Source: JBFLVQ01 sp040758525 | Lineage (GTDB): Bacteria > Acidobacteriota > Blastocatellia > Chloracidobacteriales > JADJPF01 | Direction of reading: 5' to 3' | Length of the DNA: 5,205 bases | Assembly: GCA_040758525.1 (NCBI GenBank) | Contig: JBFLVQ010000666.1 | Location: forward strand, 1 to 5,205 | In this document: positions 1 through 5,205 of the stretch, one piece after another | How the letters are laid out: the number at the start of each line of letters is the position of its first letter | Numbering within the stretch: the stretch's first letter is position 1 | Notes under the pieces: generated by a model | Databases searched by the model: none | Told to the model about the DNA's origin: nothing | Seen by the model: only the letters and a program-made list of their open reading frames with translations | Program-made: the position numbers and the translations under genes

Positions 1-748
1 CTTGACTAAACTTCTCACCTCCTATGGGGCTATTGAATTTCACAAATGGAGCTTCTTTATCTACTGGAACAGGTTTTTGTATCTGAAAATCTGAAGTCAT
101 AGCTTGGTTGGTGTTGCCTGCTTCATCTCTAACACTCAAACGCAGTCTAGCTTTACTAGTCTCAAGTGAATTAGGTATTGAGAAAGCAAAGCTCTGTACT
201 GAACCATTTAGCCCTGTTGCGAGAGTGTTGTTAAAAGTAGCCCCTCCATCAGTAGAGAAGGTAAGATCCTGAGAAGTTACGCCAATATTGTCAGTTGATG
301 ACCAGGTGATCATAATATTATCACCCTGATTAAAACGTTCACCTCCAAGTGGGTTGAGGAATCTTACAGTAGGAGGTACTTTGTCTTTATCGTCTATCTT
401 GAAGATAGTTGTTGCTGCTCCACTGCGACTGGCCTCACTAATAGTGATGCGGAGCTGCGCATTAGCGATCTTTTCACCAGGCACATTCCAATCGTAAGCT
501 TTTGCCGATCCTGATAGAGTAGCCAGTAACTGAAAATTCCCACCTGATGAATACTCCAGCTTATGGCTAGATGCTGCTGGATTGGCAGTGAGTGTTTTCC
601 AACAAACTGTGAATGGCTTACCACGCTCTACGGTTTCACCCTCGGCAGGAGAGATTAGCTTAACTGCAGGTGGGTAGAATCTAACCGGAGTTTCGTAAAT
701 TAGCAGGAAGAAGTGATCTAACAGAATGAGAATCAATGGGTTGGAGTT
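1..748 (-). CDS. Partial multidomain Ig-like/FN3-like repeat surface protein (both ends missing)
   Basis: This open frame has codon first bases at 748, 745 ... 4 and runs off the left edge, so the C-terminal part lies outside the window. It encodes Ig-like beta-sandwich repeats. Repeat A runs about 673-380 (PPAVKLISPAEGETVERG...), repeat B about 379-53 (PPTVRFLNPLGGERFNQGD, then ITWSSTDNIGV, STDGGATF and RLSVRDEAGN), and repeat C starts at 52 (APFVKFNSPIGGEKFSQ). The GGExF...ITWxSxD...STDGGxTF...RDEAGN pattern is typical of repeats in large secreted or surface bacterial proteins, probably structural or adhesive. No catalytic motif is visible. Upstream, the frame is closed by TAG at 749-751. 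The only start-like codon near that end is TTG at 734-736, with no convincing ribosome site, followed by a hydrophobic stretch (ILILLDHFFLLIY). I therefore think the true 5' part was lost at the boundary with the neighbouring insertion sequence. The hydrophobic stretch could instead be a poor signal peptide. Confidence 0.8.
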
Positions 749-756
749 CTAGATAG

Positions 757-821
757 TGTCAGTTAACAAATTATTTCGAATATGCTTTACAATACAGCAG
801 ATATATGTTAATGTCAGTTAA
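757..821. repeat. Pair of 10-bp direct repeats (TGTCAGTTAA) upstream of the transposase
   Basis: TGTCAGTTAA occurs at 757-766 and again at 812-821, 55 bp apart in the same orientation. With flanking bases, 13 of 15 positions agree (755-769 against 810-824). The second copy ends just before the transposase ATG and the first overlaps a possible -35 box. They could be binding sites for the transposase or a regulator, or chance. Such a match is unlikely but not impossible in about 130 bp. Confidence 0.5.
763..793 (+). promoter_or_regulatory. Possible sigma-70-type promoter for the IS1634 transposase
   Basis: TTAACA at 763-768 differs by one base from the -35 consensus. TACAAT at 788-793 differs by one base from the -10 consensus. 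The 19-bp spacer is longer than ideal. The site lies about 30 bp upstream of the transposase start at 824, and its -35 box overlaps the first TGTCAGTTAA repeat. This is a weak call, since AT-rich DNA gives such matches by chance. Confidence 0.25.
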
Positions 822-823
822 AA

Positions 824-2566
824 ATGAACGAACGGCTCTCAATCAAAAAGATCAAAGGCAAGGTCTATTATTACCTGCAGAAAAGTTGGCGGGAAAAGAT
901 AGAAGCGGGCGGCGGTGGCAAGACGAAAGGAACAGGTAAAAGTCGAACTCGCACAGAGTCAATATATCTTGGAACAGAAGAAATTATCGTAGAACTAATC
1001 AAACAATCACTCAAATCACGAAAGCCGGCAGAAATTCGCCATCGAGAGTTTGGTTTTGTCGCAGCAGTTTATCAAACAGCAATAGAAATAGGTTTAGTAG
1101 ACCTGCTGAAAGAATATATTACGGGCTCCCGCTATGGAGTGGAAAGATGGCTCTACTTTTTGCTGCCCATCATTAATAGATTACAACATGCTACCAGCAA
1201 GGAGCAAATGGGAGAATGGGTAGCAAAAACTATATTACCCGATCTGCTTGGTTTTGACGCGCGGCGGCTTTCCTCAAATAGTTTCTGGTACGCAACAGAA
1301 GATCTTATCAGTGAAAAAGAGTTACGTAAGCGTCGTGCTGAAAAGGCAGAACTCAAAGATGACCTTTTTGCAGGCATAGATAACAAGGTATTTTCTGCCA
1401 TTGAAGAGAGATTGTTTTTGAACATAAAAGAACAGTTTGGTCTTTCTTCAGATGCATTGATTTATGACACTACAAACTTCTTCACTTATATTGAGGAGCC
1501 AGTCCGCTCACAACTAGCGCGCAATGGAGATAACAAGGCTTTGCAACATCACTTGAAGCAAGTAGGATTGGCCGTGTGTGTAGATAAAGAATGGGGCATT
1601 CCTCTGTTTCATCGTCTTTATCGAGGCAATAGTCAAGACGTGAAAACTTTTAGTGGCGTAGTCTCGGAATTATTGGATCAAATGAAAAGAGGATTCAACG
1701 AGATTGAGAATCTGGTTTTGATCCTCGATAAAGGTAACAATAGTGAAGAGAATTTTCAAAAACTGCAAGGAAAAGTGAAATGGGTTGGCAGTTTGGTACT
1801 GTCAAACTTTGCTGATTTGGCGGGACTTTCTTTAGAGAGTTACACAGGGAAGTGGAAAGACTCGAACTACCATTGCTTAACACGTGAAGTAATGGGCGTC
1901 AATTGCGCATTGGTGCTCACCTATAACGCGTGCCTGGCACGCAAACAAGAGCACACATTGCAGCAAGGAATAGCTCGCCTGAAAGAGCAAATTCAACAGA
2001 AGTTGGATCAATATAAGAGGCGTCCAAAAGAGATTACGGAAGGGATTACGACATTGCTTGATCAGAGCCACTATGGCAAATACATTCGTCCAATTTATCA
2101 GGATGGTAATTTAATATTTGAAGAGACCAAGGCCATTGTTGAAAAGCGGAAACGCTTTGGCAAGAATCTTCTCTTCACTAATGAATTGGCGGCTTCAGCA
2201 GATTGGGTCATTACCCAATATCATGCCAAGAACAAAGTTGAGGATGGTTTTAAACTTCTGAAGAACCTAGAATTGATATGCTGGCAACCGGCGCGTCATT
2301 GGACAGATAGTAAAATACGGGCCTTTGGATTCTGCGCGATAATGAGCTTAGTGCTAATCCGGGTAATGGAGTTAAAGGCTGTGCAAGCCGAACTACGAAT
2401 GAGTCCGGCTCTTCTCAAGCAAGAACTCTCCGATATTCGTGAGCTTATCTTGATATATGAGCAGCATGGAGTCTCAAGGCAGATATCGAGCCGTAGTTCA
2501 GTTCAACAACAACTTTTTAACCTATTTGATTTAGGGAAAGTGGCAGAGGCTTTGGCCATTGGGTGA
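824..2566 (+). CDS. IS1634-family DDE transposase, intact
   Basis: This 580-residue protein should cut and paste its own insertion sequence with an RNase H-fold DDE active site. The N-terminal part (about 1-205) includes a basic Gly/Lys-rich stretch at 25-45 and a charged helical region. The catalytic core starts with IYDTTNFFTYIEE, placing the first Asp at D215. KQVGLAVCVDKEWGIPLFHRLY (245-266) followed by RGNSQDVKTF is the characteristic IS1634/IS4-superfamily block. LILDKGNNSEENF gives the second Asp (D302). A long insertion lies between D302 and the glutamate in HAKNKVEDGFKLLKN (E473). The RHWTDSKIRAFGF block (491-503) follows. The length fits the family. ATG at 824 is the first start after the in-frame stop at 809-811. 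No Shine-Dalgarno sequence precedes it, which may mean deliberately poor translation. All three catalytic residues are present and no frameshift is seen, so it may be active. Confidence 0.9.
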   Translation: MNERLSIKKIKGKVYYYLQKSWREKIEAGGGGKTKGTGKSRTRTESIYLGTEEIIVELIKQSLKSRKPAEIRHREFGFVAAVYQTAIEIGLVDLLKEYITGSRYGVERWLYFLLPIINRLQHATSKEQMGEWVAKTILPDLLGFDARRLSSNSFWYATEDLISEKELRKRRAEKAELKDDLFAGIDNKVFSAIEERLFLNIKEQFGLSSDALIYDTTNFFTYIEEPVRSQLARNGDNKALQHHLKQVGLAVCVDKEWGIPLFHRLYRGNSQDVKTFSGVVSELLDQMKRGFNEIENLVLILDKGNNSEENFQKLQGKVKWVGSLVLSNFADLAGLSLESYTGKWKDSNYHCLTREVMGVNCALVLTYNACLARKQEHTLQQGIARLKEQIQQKLDQYKRRPKEITEGITTLLDQSHYGKYIRPIYQDGNLIFEETKAIVEKRKRFGKNLLFTNELAASADWVITQYHAKNKVEDGFKLLKNLELICWQPARHWTDSKIRAFGFCAIMSLVLIRVMELKAVQAELRMSPALLKQELSDIRELILIYEQHGVSRQISSRSSVQQQLFNLFDLGKVAEALAIG

Positions 2567-2674
2567 TTATCGACCATGCCATGAGTAATGGTTGGTGCTC
2601 AATGTAAGCAATTCGCCAAAAGCTAACGAAGTAACAAGAACTAATCATTCTTAAGAAATACTGTCGGCTGCAAA

Positions 2675-2839
2675 ATGATCGATCTTATTTCTCCTGAAAT
2701 AGTAGTGGCATATACACAATGTAAACGCAAAGCCTTCTTTCTTCTCAATGGCAGGCAAGACGGAAGGATTAGTGAATATATTGCGTTATTGGATGAGCAG
2801 ACTCAAAAACGTAAAACAAGTTATATACAAGTTATATAG
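2675..2839 (+). pseudogene. Fragment 1: N-terminus of the RecB/Cas4-like nuclease
   Basis: This short frame of 54 codons starts at ATG 2675. It reads M-IDLISPEIVVAYTQC and continues KRKAFFLLNG, which matches the opening of RecB/Cas4-like nucleases: a conserved helix with an early cysteine followed by a basic-aromatic CxRKAFxL pattern. C16 (2720-2722) would be the isolated first ligand of the four-cysteine Fe-S cluster whose other three ligands lie in fragment 2. Residues 30-50 (DGRISEYIALLDEQTQKRK...) look like the following charged helix. The frame ends at TAG 2837-2839 only because an 11-bp tandem duplication shifts the reading. Without it, the frame passes straight into fragment 2. It is too short to be a gene alone. 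Confidence 0.7.
2816..2837. repeat. Exact 11-bp tandem duplication causing a frameshift
   Basis: ACAAGTTATAT at 2816-2826 is followed immediately by an identical copy at 2827-2837. Eleven bases shift the frame by +2, exactly the change needed to go from fragment 1 to fragment 2 of the nuclease pseudogene. Deleting one copy gives the continuous peptide RKTSYIEEFLLMKLD. It may come from replication slippage, or be a scar of an excised element that duplicated 11 bp of target. Confidence 0.95.
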
Positions 2840-2847
2840 AGGAGTTC

Positions 2848-3384
2848 TTGCTCATGAAACTCGATGCAACTGCTTACTCTGCAAAGGCTCTGGAAAATGT
2901 AAATGCTACCCTATGCAATGCTGTGTTGAATTGGGAAGATTTGACGGCTAAAACGGATTTTCTTATACGGAAAGAAAACAACCAGCATAAAAGACGGCGA
3001 TATTACGAACCAGCAATTGTTGTTGGAAATTACACCATTACAAAAGAGCAGATCCTTCATATTACTTTCGCTGGATATGTTTTATCAAAAGTTCAAGGCC
3101 AAAAGATAGCATCAGGAACAGTTATAACCGCTGACAACAAGTCCCATAGAGTCAAACTTGAAACTGCGTCAAAAACGATAGAGCCGATTCTTGCTGAACT
3201 AAGAAAATGGAAGTTGTCTGCGCAGGAGCAACCGCCGCCAGTTATCCTCAATAAACACTGCTCGTATTGTCAATTCAAAGAAGAGTGTTATGCAAAGGCC
3301 AAAGAGATAGATCATTTAAGTCTGCTTCAGGGAATAAGCAAGAAGGAGATAGAGCACCAAAACAAGAAAGGTATTTTTCAGTAA
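2848..3384 (+). pseudogene. Fragment 2: PD-(D/E)XK core and Fe-S cysteine cluster of the RecB/Cas4-like nuclease
   Basis: The open frame of 178 codons could begin at TTG 2848, although this is not a real start: coding continuity reaches back into the 11-bp duplication. Counting from 2848, TDFLIRKE (D37) and YYEPAIVVG (E54) are the best candidates for the acidic residues of the PD-(D/E)XK fold. The expected lysine after the glutamate is replaced in the local motif, and TITKEQ just downstream may supply it. This motif assignment is inference. KHCSYCQFKEEC gives C138, C141 and C147 in a CxxCx5C arrangement, the C-terminal half of the iron-sulphur staple known from Cas4, AddB and Dna2; C16 of fragment 1 is the fourth ligand. 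The frame then runs through LSLLQGISKKEIEHQNKKGIF and stops at TAA 3382-3384, after a T-run that appears to have lost one base. Confidence 0.7.
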
Positions 3385-4217
3385 CTCAGTACTCATATAC
3401 TTTTCGCCCAAGACGGAAGCGAAACAATAGCAAAGGTAAGCCGATAATAAAGTATCACCACTCTCTCAAAGCATTGGCGATTAGAAATAATCAAATCTAC
3501 CTTGTCCATAAGCCAGAAATAAAATTATCGGAGACACTGATTTTTCTAGATGTAGAAGGTATTCCAGATCAGAACTTCTACTATTTGATAGGCTTGGTAG
3601 TTGCAACCGCAGACTCAAACAATACATTCTCTTTCTGGGCAGATAACCAAGATCAAGAAGAGATCATCTGGAAACAGTTCCTTGCAATAGTAGGTGGATA
3701 CGAGAGCTTTACTCTGCTCCATTATGGAAGCTATGAAACAGAGTTTATGGAAAAGATGTGGCGGAAGTATTCCGTTATTGATAATGGCAATGACGAGGCA
3801 TTGATAACAAAAATCAAGTCTAACTCTATTAATGTTTTGTCGCTCATTTACGCCAACATTTACTTTCCAACTTATTCCAATGGCTTAAAAGATATTGGTA
3901 CTTATCTTGGAGCCCAATGGTCAGCAGAAGATGCTTCGGGATTACAAAGCCTTGTTTGGCGACATAAATGGGCATTAGCTAAAGATGAAGCGTTTAAGCA
4001 AAAACTTATCGAATATAACAGTGAAGATATTCTAGCTATAAAGATAGTTCTTCAAGCAATTATTGGTATATCAGGAAATGGTAATAATAGCAGTGATGCT
4101 CTCAATATTTTATTAGCCGAAGATGTAAAGAGCGATCCTGAAAGACGCAAATTTAAAAGAAACGCATTTGCACTAGAAGAACTGGAGTTTGTTAATAAAT
4201 GTGCATACTTTGATTAG
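3378..4217 (+). pseudogene. Fragment 3: YprB/RNase H-like DEDD exonuclease domain
   Basis: Real coding sequence in this frame begins at about 3378 (SVTQYSYTFRPRRKR). The same frame is open back to a possible start at 3267, but that earlier part only shadows fragment 2. The domain carries IFLDVEGIPDQNFYYLIGL, where the Asp at 3549-3551 and the Glu two codons later form the first metal-binding pair. It then shows FSFWADNQDQEE, LLHYGSYETEF, INVLSLIYANIYFPTYSNGLKDIGTYLG with a third candidate Asp, ASGLQSLVWR, and EYNSEDILAI with the fourth candidate Asp. This is the DEDD-type RNase H fold known as YprB-like or RNase_H_2, as found C-terminal to the RecB-like domain in TM0106-family proteins. The last residues, ALEELEFVNKCAYFD, run to TAG 4215-4217. 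Without that single codon the frame continues into the transposase, with no start or ribosome site needed between them. Confidence 0.75.
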
Positions 4218-5108
4218 CAAAGAGAGAAAGTGTATTTTCGTGAAGGTAGCAGAAAGATTAGAAAAAAAACCAAAAAACGAAGAGTACAGGTAAGAAATTT
4301 CCGTATCAATAAACGAATTGATATACCGTCTGTTAAAAAATGCCCAAAGTGCAAAAGTAAAGTTCTTCATTATCATAGCCGAAAGTATAAGACTGTATTT
4401 GATTTAAAAATATTTGCCTATGGAGTAAAGCGATGGATTATTAGATACTCTACTACTAGAGTGAAATGTACGCGTTGCAACTGTACGCTATATCCCAATT
4501 CATTTACAGACATTCCTGGTAAATATGGAAGAGAACTAAAGATATGGATAATATATCAAATAACTGCGTTGAGACAATCTTATAGCAGAATACAAGAAAG
4601 TCTACGCGTTTTTTTCAACTATGATTTAGATCAGCGTATTGCCTATGATGCCAAAGGTGAGATGGCAAAATACTATAACAGTACTTATGAGCAAATATTA
4701 TCAAATCTACAAAAAGGAAGGCTCATTCACGCTGATGAAACAAGTGTCAGCATTAAAGGAATAAATTCTTATGTATGGGTTTTTACAAGCTTAGAAGAGG
4801 TCTTGTATGTCTTCTCTCCAACAAGAGAAGGAAATATTCTTGGCGAAATCTTAAAGGGATTTAATGGTGTATTAGTATCTGATTATTACTTTGCCTATGA
4901 TTCCATTGAATGTGCCCAACAAAAATGCCTCATTCATCTTATCCGAGATATGAATGATGATTTATTGAAAAGCCCGTTTGATGAACAGTATAAAATTTTC
5001 ATGAAGGATTTTAGTGTATTGCTTAAATCAATAGTAGAAACAATCGATAAATATGGTTTGAAAAAATATCATCTTAGTAACTCGATCTTCAAGTTTTTAC
5101 ACCGTTGA
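4218..5108 (+). pseudogene. Fragment 4: IS66-like DDE transposase core, C-terminally incomplete
   Basis: This frame is in phase with fragment 3 across the TAG. If read as a separate gene it could start at GTG 4230 and give 292 residues, but ribosome-site spacing is poor and the sequence before the GTG (QREK) continues the fusion. Counting from 4230: a very basic linker (7-30), then two cysteine pairs, C38/C41 (CPKC) and C80/C83 (CTRC, followed by C85), resembling the IS66-type zinc-binding module. The core has LIHADETSVSIKG with D169 and GVLVSDYYFAYDS with D218, plus YVWVFTSLEEVLYVF, SPTREGNILGEIL and QQKCLIHLIRDMNDDLLKSPF, all typical of IS66-family TnpC transposases. The expected third catalytic Glu, in a later NN-x-AE block, is missing because resemblance stops near KKYHLS (about 5080) and TGA occurs at 5106-5108. 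It is therefore catalytically incomplete as seen. No IS66 accessory genes tnpA or tnpB are present. Confidence 0.75.
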
Positions 5109-5205
5109 CAAATTTGCCAATGAGATCATACGCCATTCAAAGCAACCTTAGCCCTGTAGAATAGAGAAGGCGAAGGCTCAAGTCTGCCAAGATCTCTATT
5201 GACGA
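5109..5205. other. Unresolved tail after the transposase fragment
   Basis: No complete gene is visible. If one T is removed from the run at 5094-5098, the plus strand continues as KFYTVDKFANEIIRHSKQP to TAG 5149-5151, which loosely suits the helix that follows this point in related transposases. On the minus strand, 5205-5137 reads LADLSLRLLYSTGLRLL before a stop and resembles tyrosine-recombinase box I. Both readings are short and uncertain. The end of the mobile element may lie in this stretch. Confidence 0.3.

Larger units (their letters stand above)
749..2674 (+). mobile_element. IS1634-family insertion sequence (outer limits only; ends not resolved)
   Basis: The element is inferred from a single intact IS1634-family transposase gene flanked by short noncoding stretches. 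The span given is the outer limit: from the stop that closes the minus-strand Ig-like frame to the start codon of the nuclease-transposase pseudogene. I compared 690-823 with the reverse complement of 2567-2674 and found no convincing terminal inverted repeats, and no reliable target-site duplication. The Ig-like coding sequence does not resume on the right side. Either the element did not simply split that gene, or a later rearrangement removed the other half. Confidence 0.5.
2675..5108 (+). pseudogene. Broken fused gene: TM0106-type RecB/RNase H nuclease plus IS66-like transposase
   Basis: Four open stretches read as one ancestral protein. From the N terminus: a RecB/Cas4-like nuclease domain, a YprB/RNase H-like DEDD domain, a short basic linker, then an IS66-like transposase core. 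Three lesions separate them: an 11-bp tandem duplication at 2816-2837, a missing T at 3374-3378, and a TAG at 4215-4217. Removing 11 bases and adding one makes 2675-5105 exactly 807 codons, with continuous family-like sequence across each repair (RKTSYIEEFLLMK, KKGIFSVTQYSYTFRP, CAYFD-x-QREKVYF). I recall full-length proteins of this fused type, usually labelled TM0106 family RecB-like nuclease, of roughly 1000 residues or more. By that measure the last 150-200 residues are missing here. The ATG at 2675 is the first start after an in-frame stop at 2642-2644 and fits the family N terminus, but has no clear ribosome site. This copy should be non-functional. Confidence 0.75.

Noticed and set aside
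394..624. 76-codon minus-strand open frame
   Set aside because: It is out of phase with the continuous Ig-like repeat frame on the same strand, which has clear domain signatures; this one resembles no protein.
1153..2071. Three minus-strand frames (1153-1425, 1695-1883, 1877-2071) opposite the transposase
   Set aside because: They lie antisense inside a well-supported transposase gene and show no recognisable domain.
2573..2592. ACCAT...ATGGT hairpin after the IS1634 transposase as a terminator
   Set aside because: The stem is only five base pairs with a long loop and no following T-run.
745..2642. AGTTCT at 745-750 and its inverse AGAACT at 2637-2642 as terminal inverted repeats of the IS1634 element
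   Set aside because: A six-base match between two stretches of about 100 bp is expected by chance, it does not extend well, and no matching target duplication flanks it. AATCA at 731-735 and 2643-2647 does not abut the left copy.
2748..2951. 67-codon plus-strand frame with many cysteines (CNCLLCKGSGKCKC), looking like a zinc protein
   Set aside because: It overlaps the nuclease pseudogene in the wrong phase, and the cysteines arise from out-of-frame reading of conserved nuclease codons.
3370..3384. Programmed -1 frameshift site of an insertion sequence
   Set aside because: The local codons (GGT ATT TTT CAG) do not form a good tandem slippery heptamer, and two other lesions in the same gene favour decay.
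2675..4217. Cas4 of a CRISPR-Cas system
   Set aside because: The Fe-S nuclease signature is Cas4-like, but no other cas gene or repeat array is present, and the RNase H-like domain plus transposase fusion point to the TM0106-type mobile family.
4173..4376. 67-codon minus-strand frame rich in Phe
   Set aside because: It is the antisense shadow of the Lys-rich linker between the nuclease and transposase domains.

Overview
This is a bacterial accessory region packed with mobile DNA. It holds the edge of a cell-surface-type gene on the minus strand, a complete IS1634-family transposase, and a broken fused nuclease-transposase gene. The repeat style of the minus-strand protein (Ig-like repeats with GGExF...GDNIxITWSSTDNIGV...STDGG signatures) recalls large secreted proteins of Acidobacteriota such as Blastocatellia. 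That taxonomic guess is from memory and weak. By eye, base composition falls from the Ig-like gene to the IS66-like region, which fits DNA of different origins.

Layout. (1) 1-748, minus strand: an open frame with two full Ig-like/FN3-like repeats and the start of a third. It runs off the left edge of the window and has no clear start on its upstream side, where it meets the insertion-sequence DNA. (2) 749-2674: an IS1634-family element with one intact 580-residue DDE transposase at 824-2566. Terminal inverted repeats and target duplications could not be fixed. (3) 2675 to about 5108: one ancestral reading frame now broken into four pieces. Read through its lesions, it encodes an N-terminal RecB/Cas4-like PD-(D/E)XK domain with a four-cysteine Fe-S signature, then a YprB/RNase H-like DEDD exonuclease domain (the TM0106-type nuclease arrangement), then an IS66-like DDE transposase with two zinc-knuckle CxxC pairs. 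The lesions are an exact 11-bp tandem duplication (2816-2837), one missing T in a T-run (3374-3378) and an in-frame TAG (4215-4217). After removing 11 bases and adding one, the frame from 2675 to 5105 is exactly 807 codons. (4) 5109-5205: the homology stops before the last catalytic glutamate of the transposase. The tail may hold one more frameshifted stretch and, on the minus strand, a short peptide resembling tyrosine-recombinase box I.

How it fits together. The IS1634 transposase could still mobilise its own element. The nuclease-transposase fusion is the most interesting object: a transposase joined covalently to two nuclease folds is an uncommon architecture that I recall from related fused proteins in databases. 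This copy is almost certainly inactive. The Ig-like gene appears to have lost its 5' part at the mobile-element boundary.
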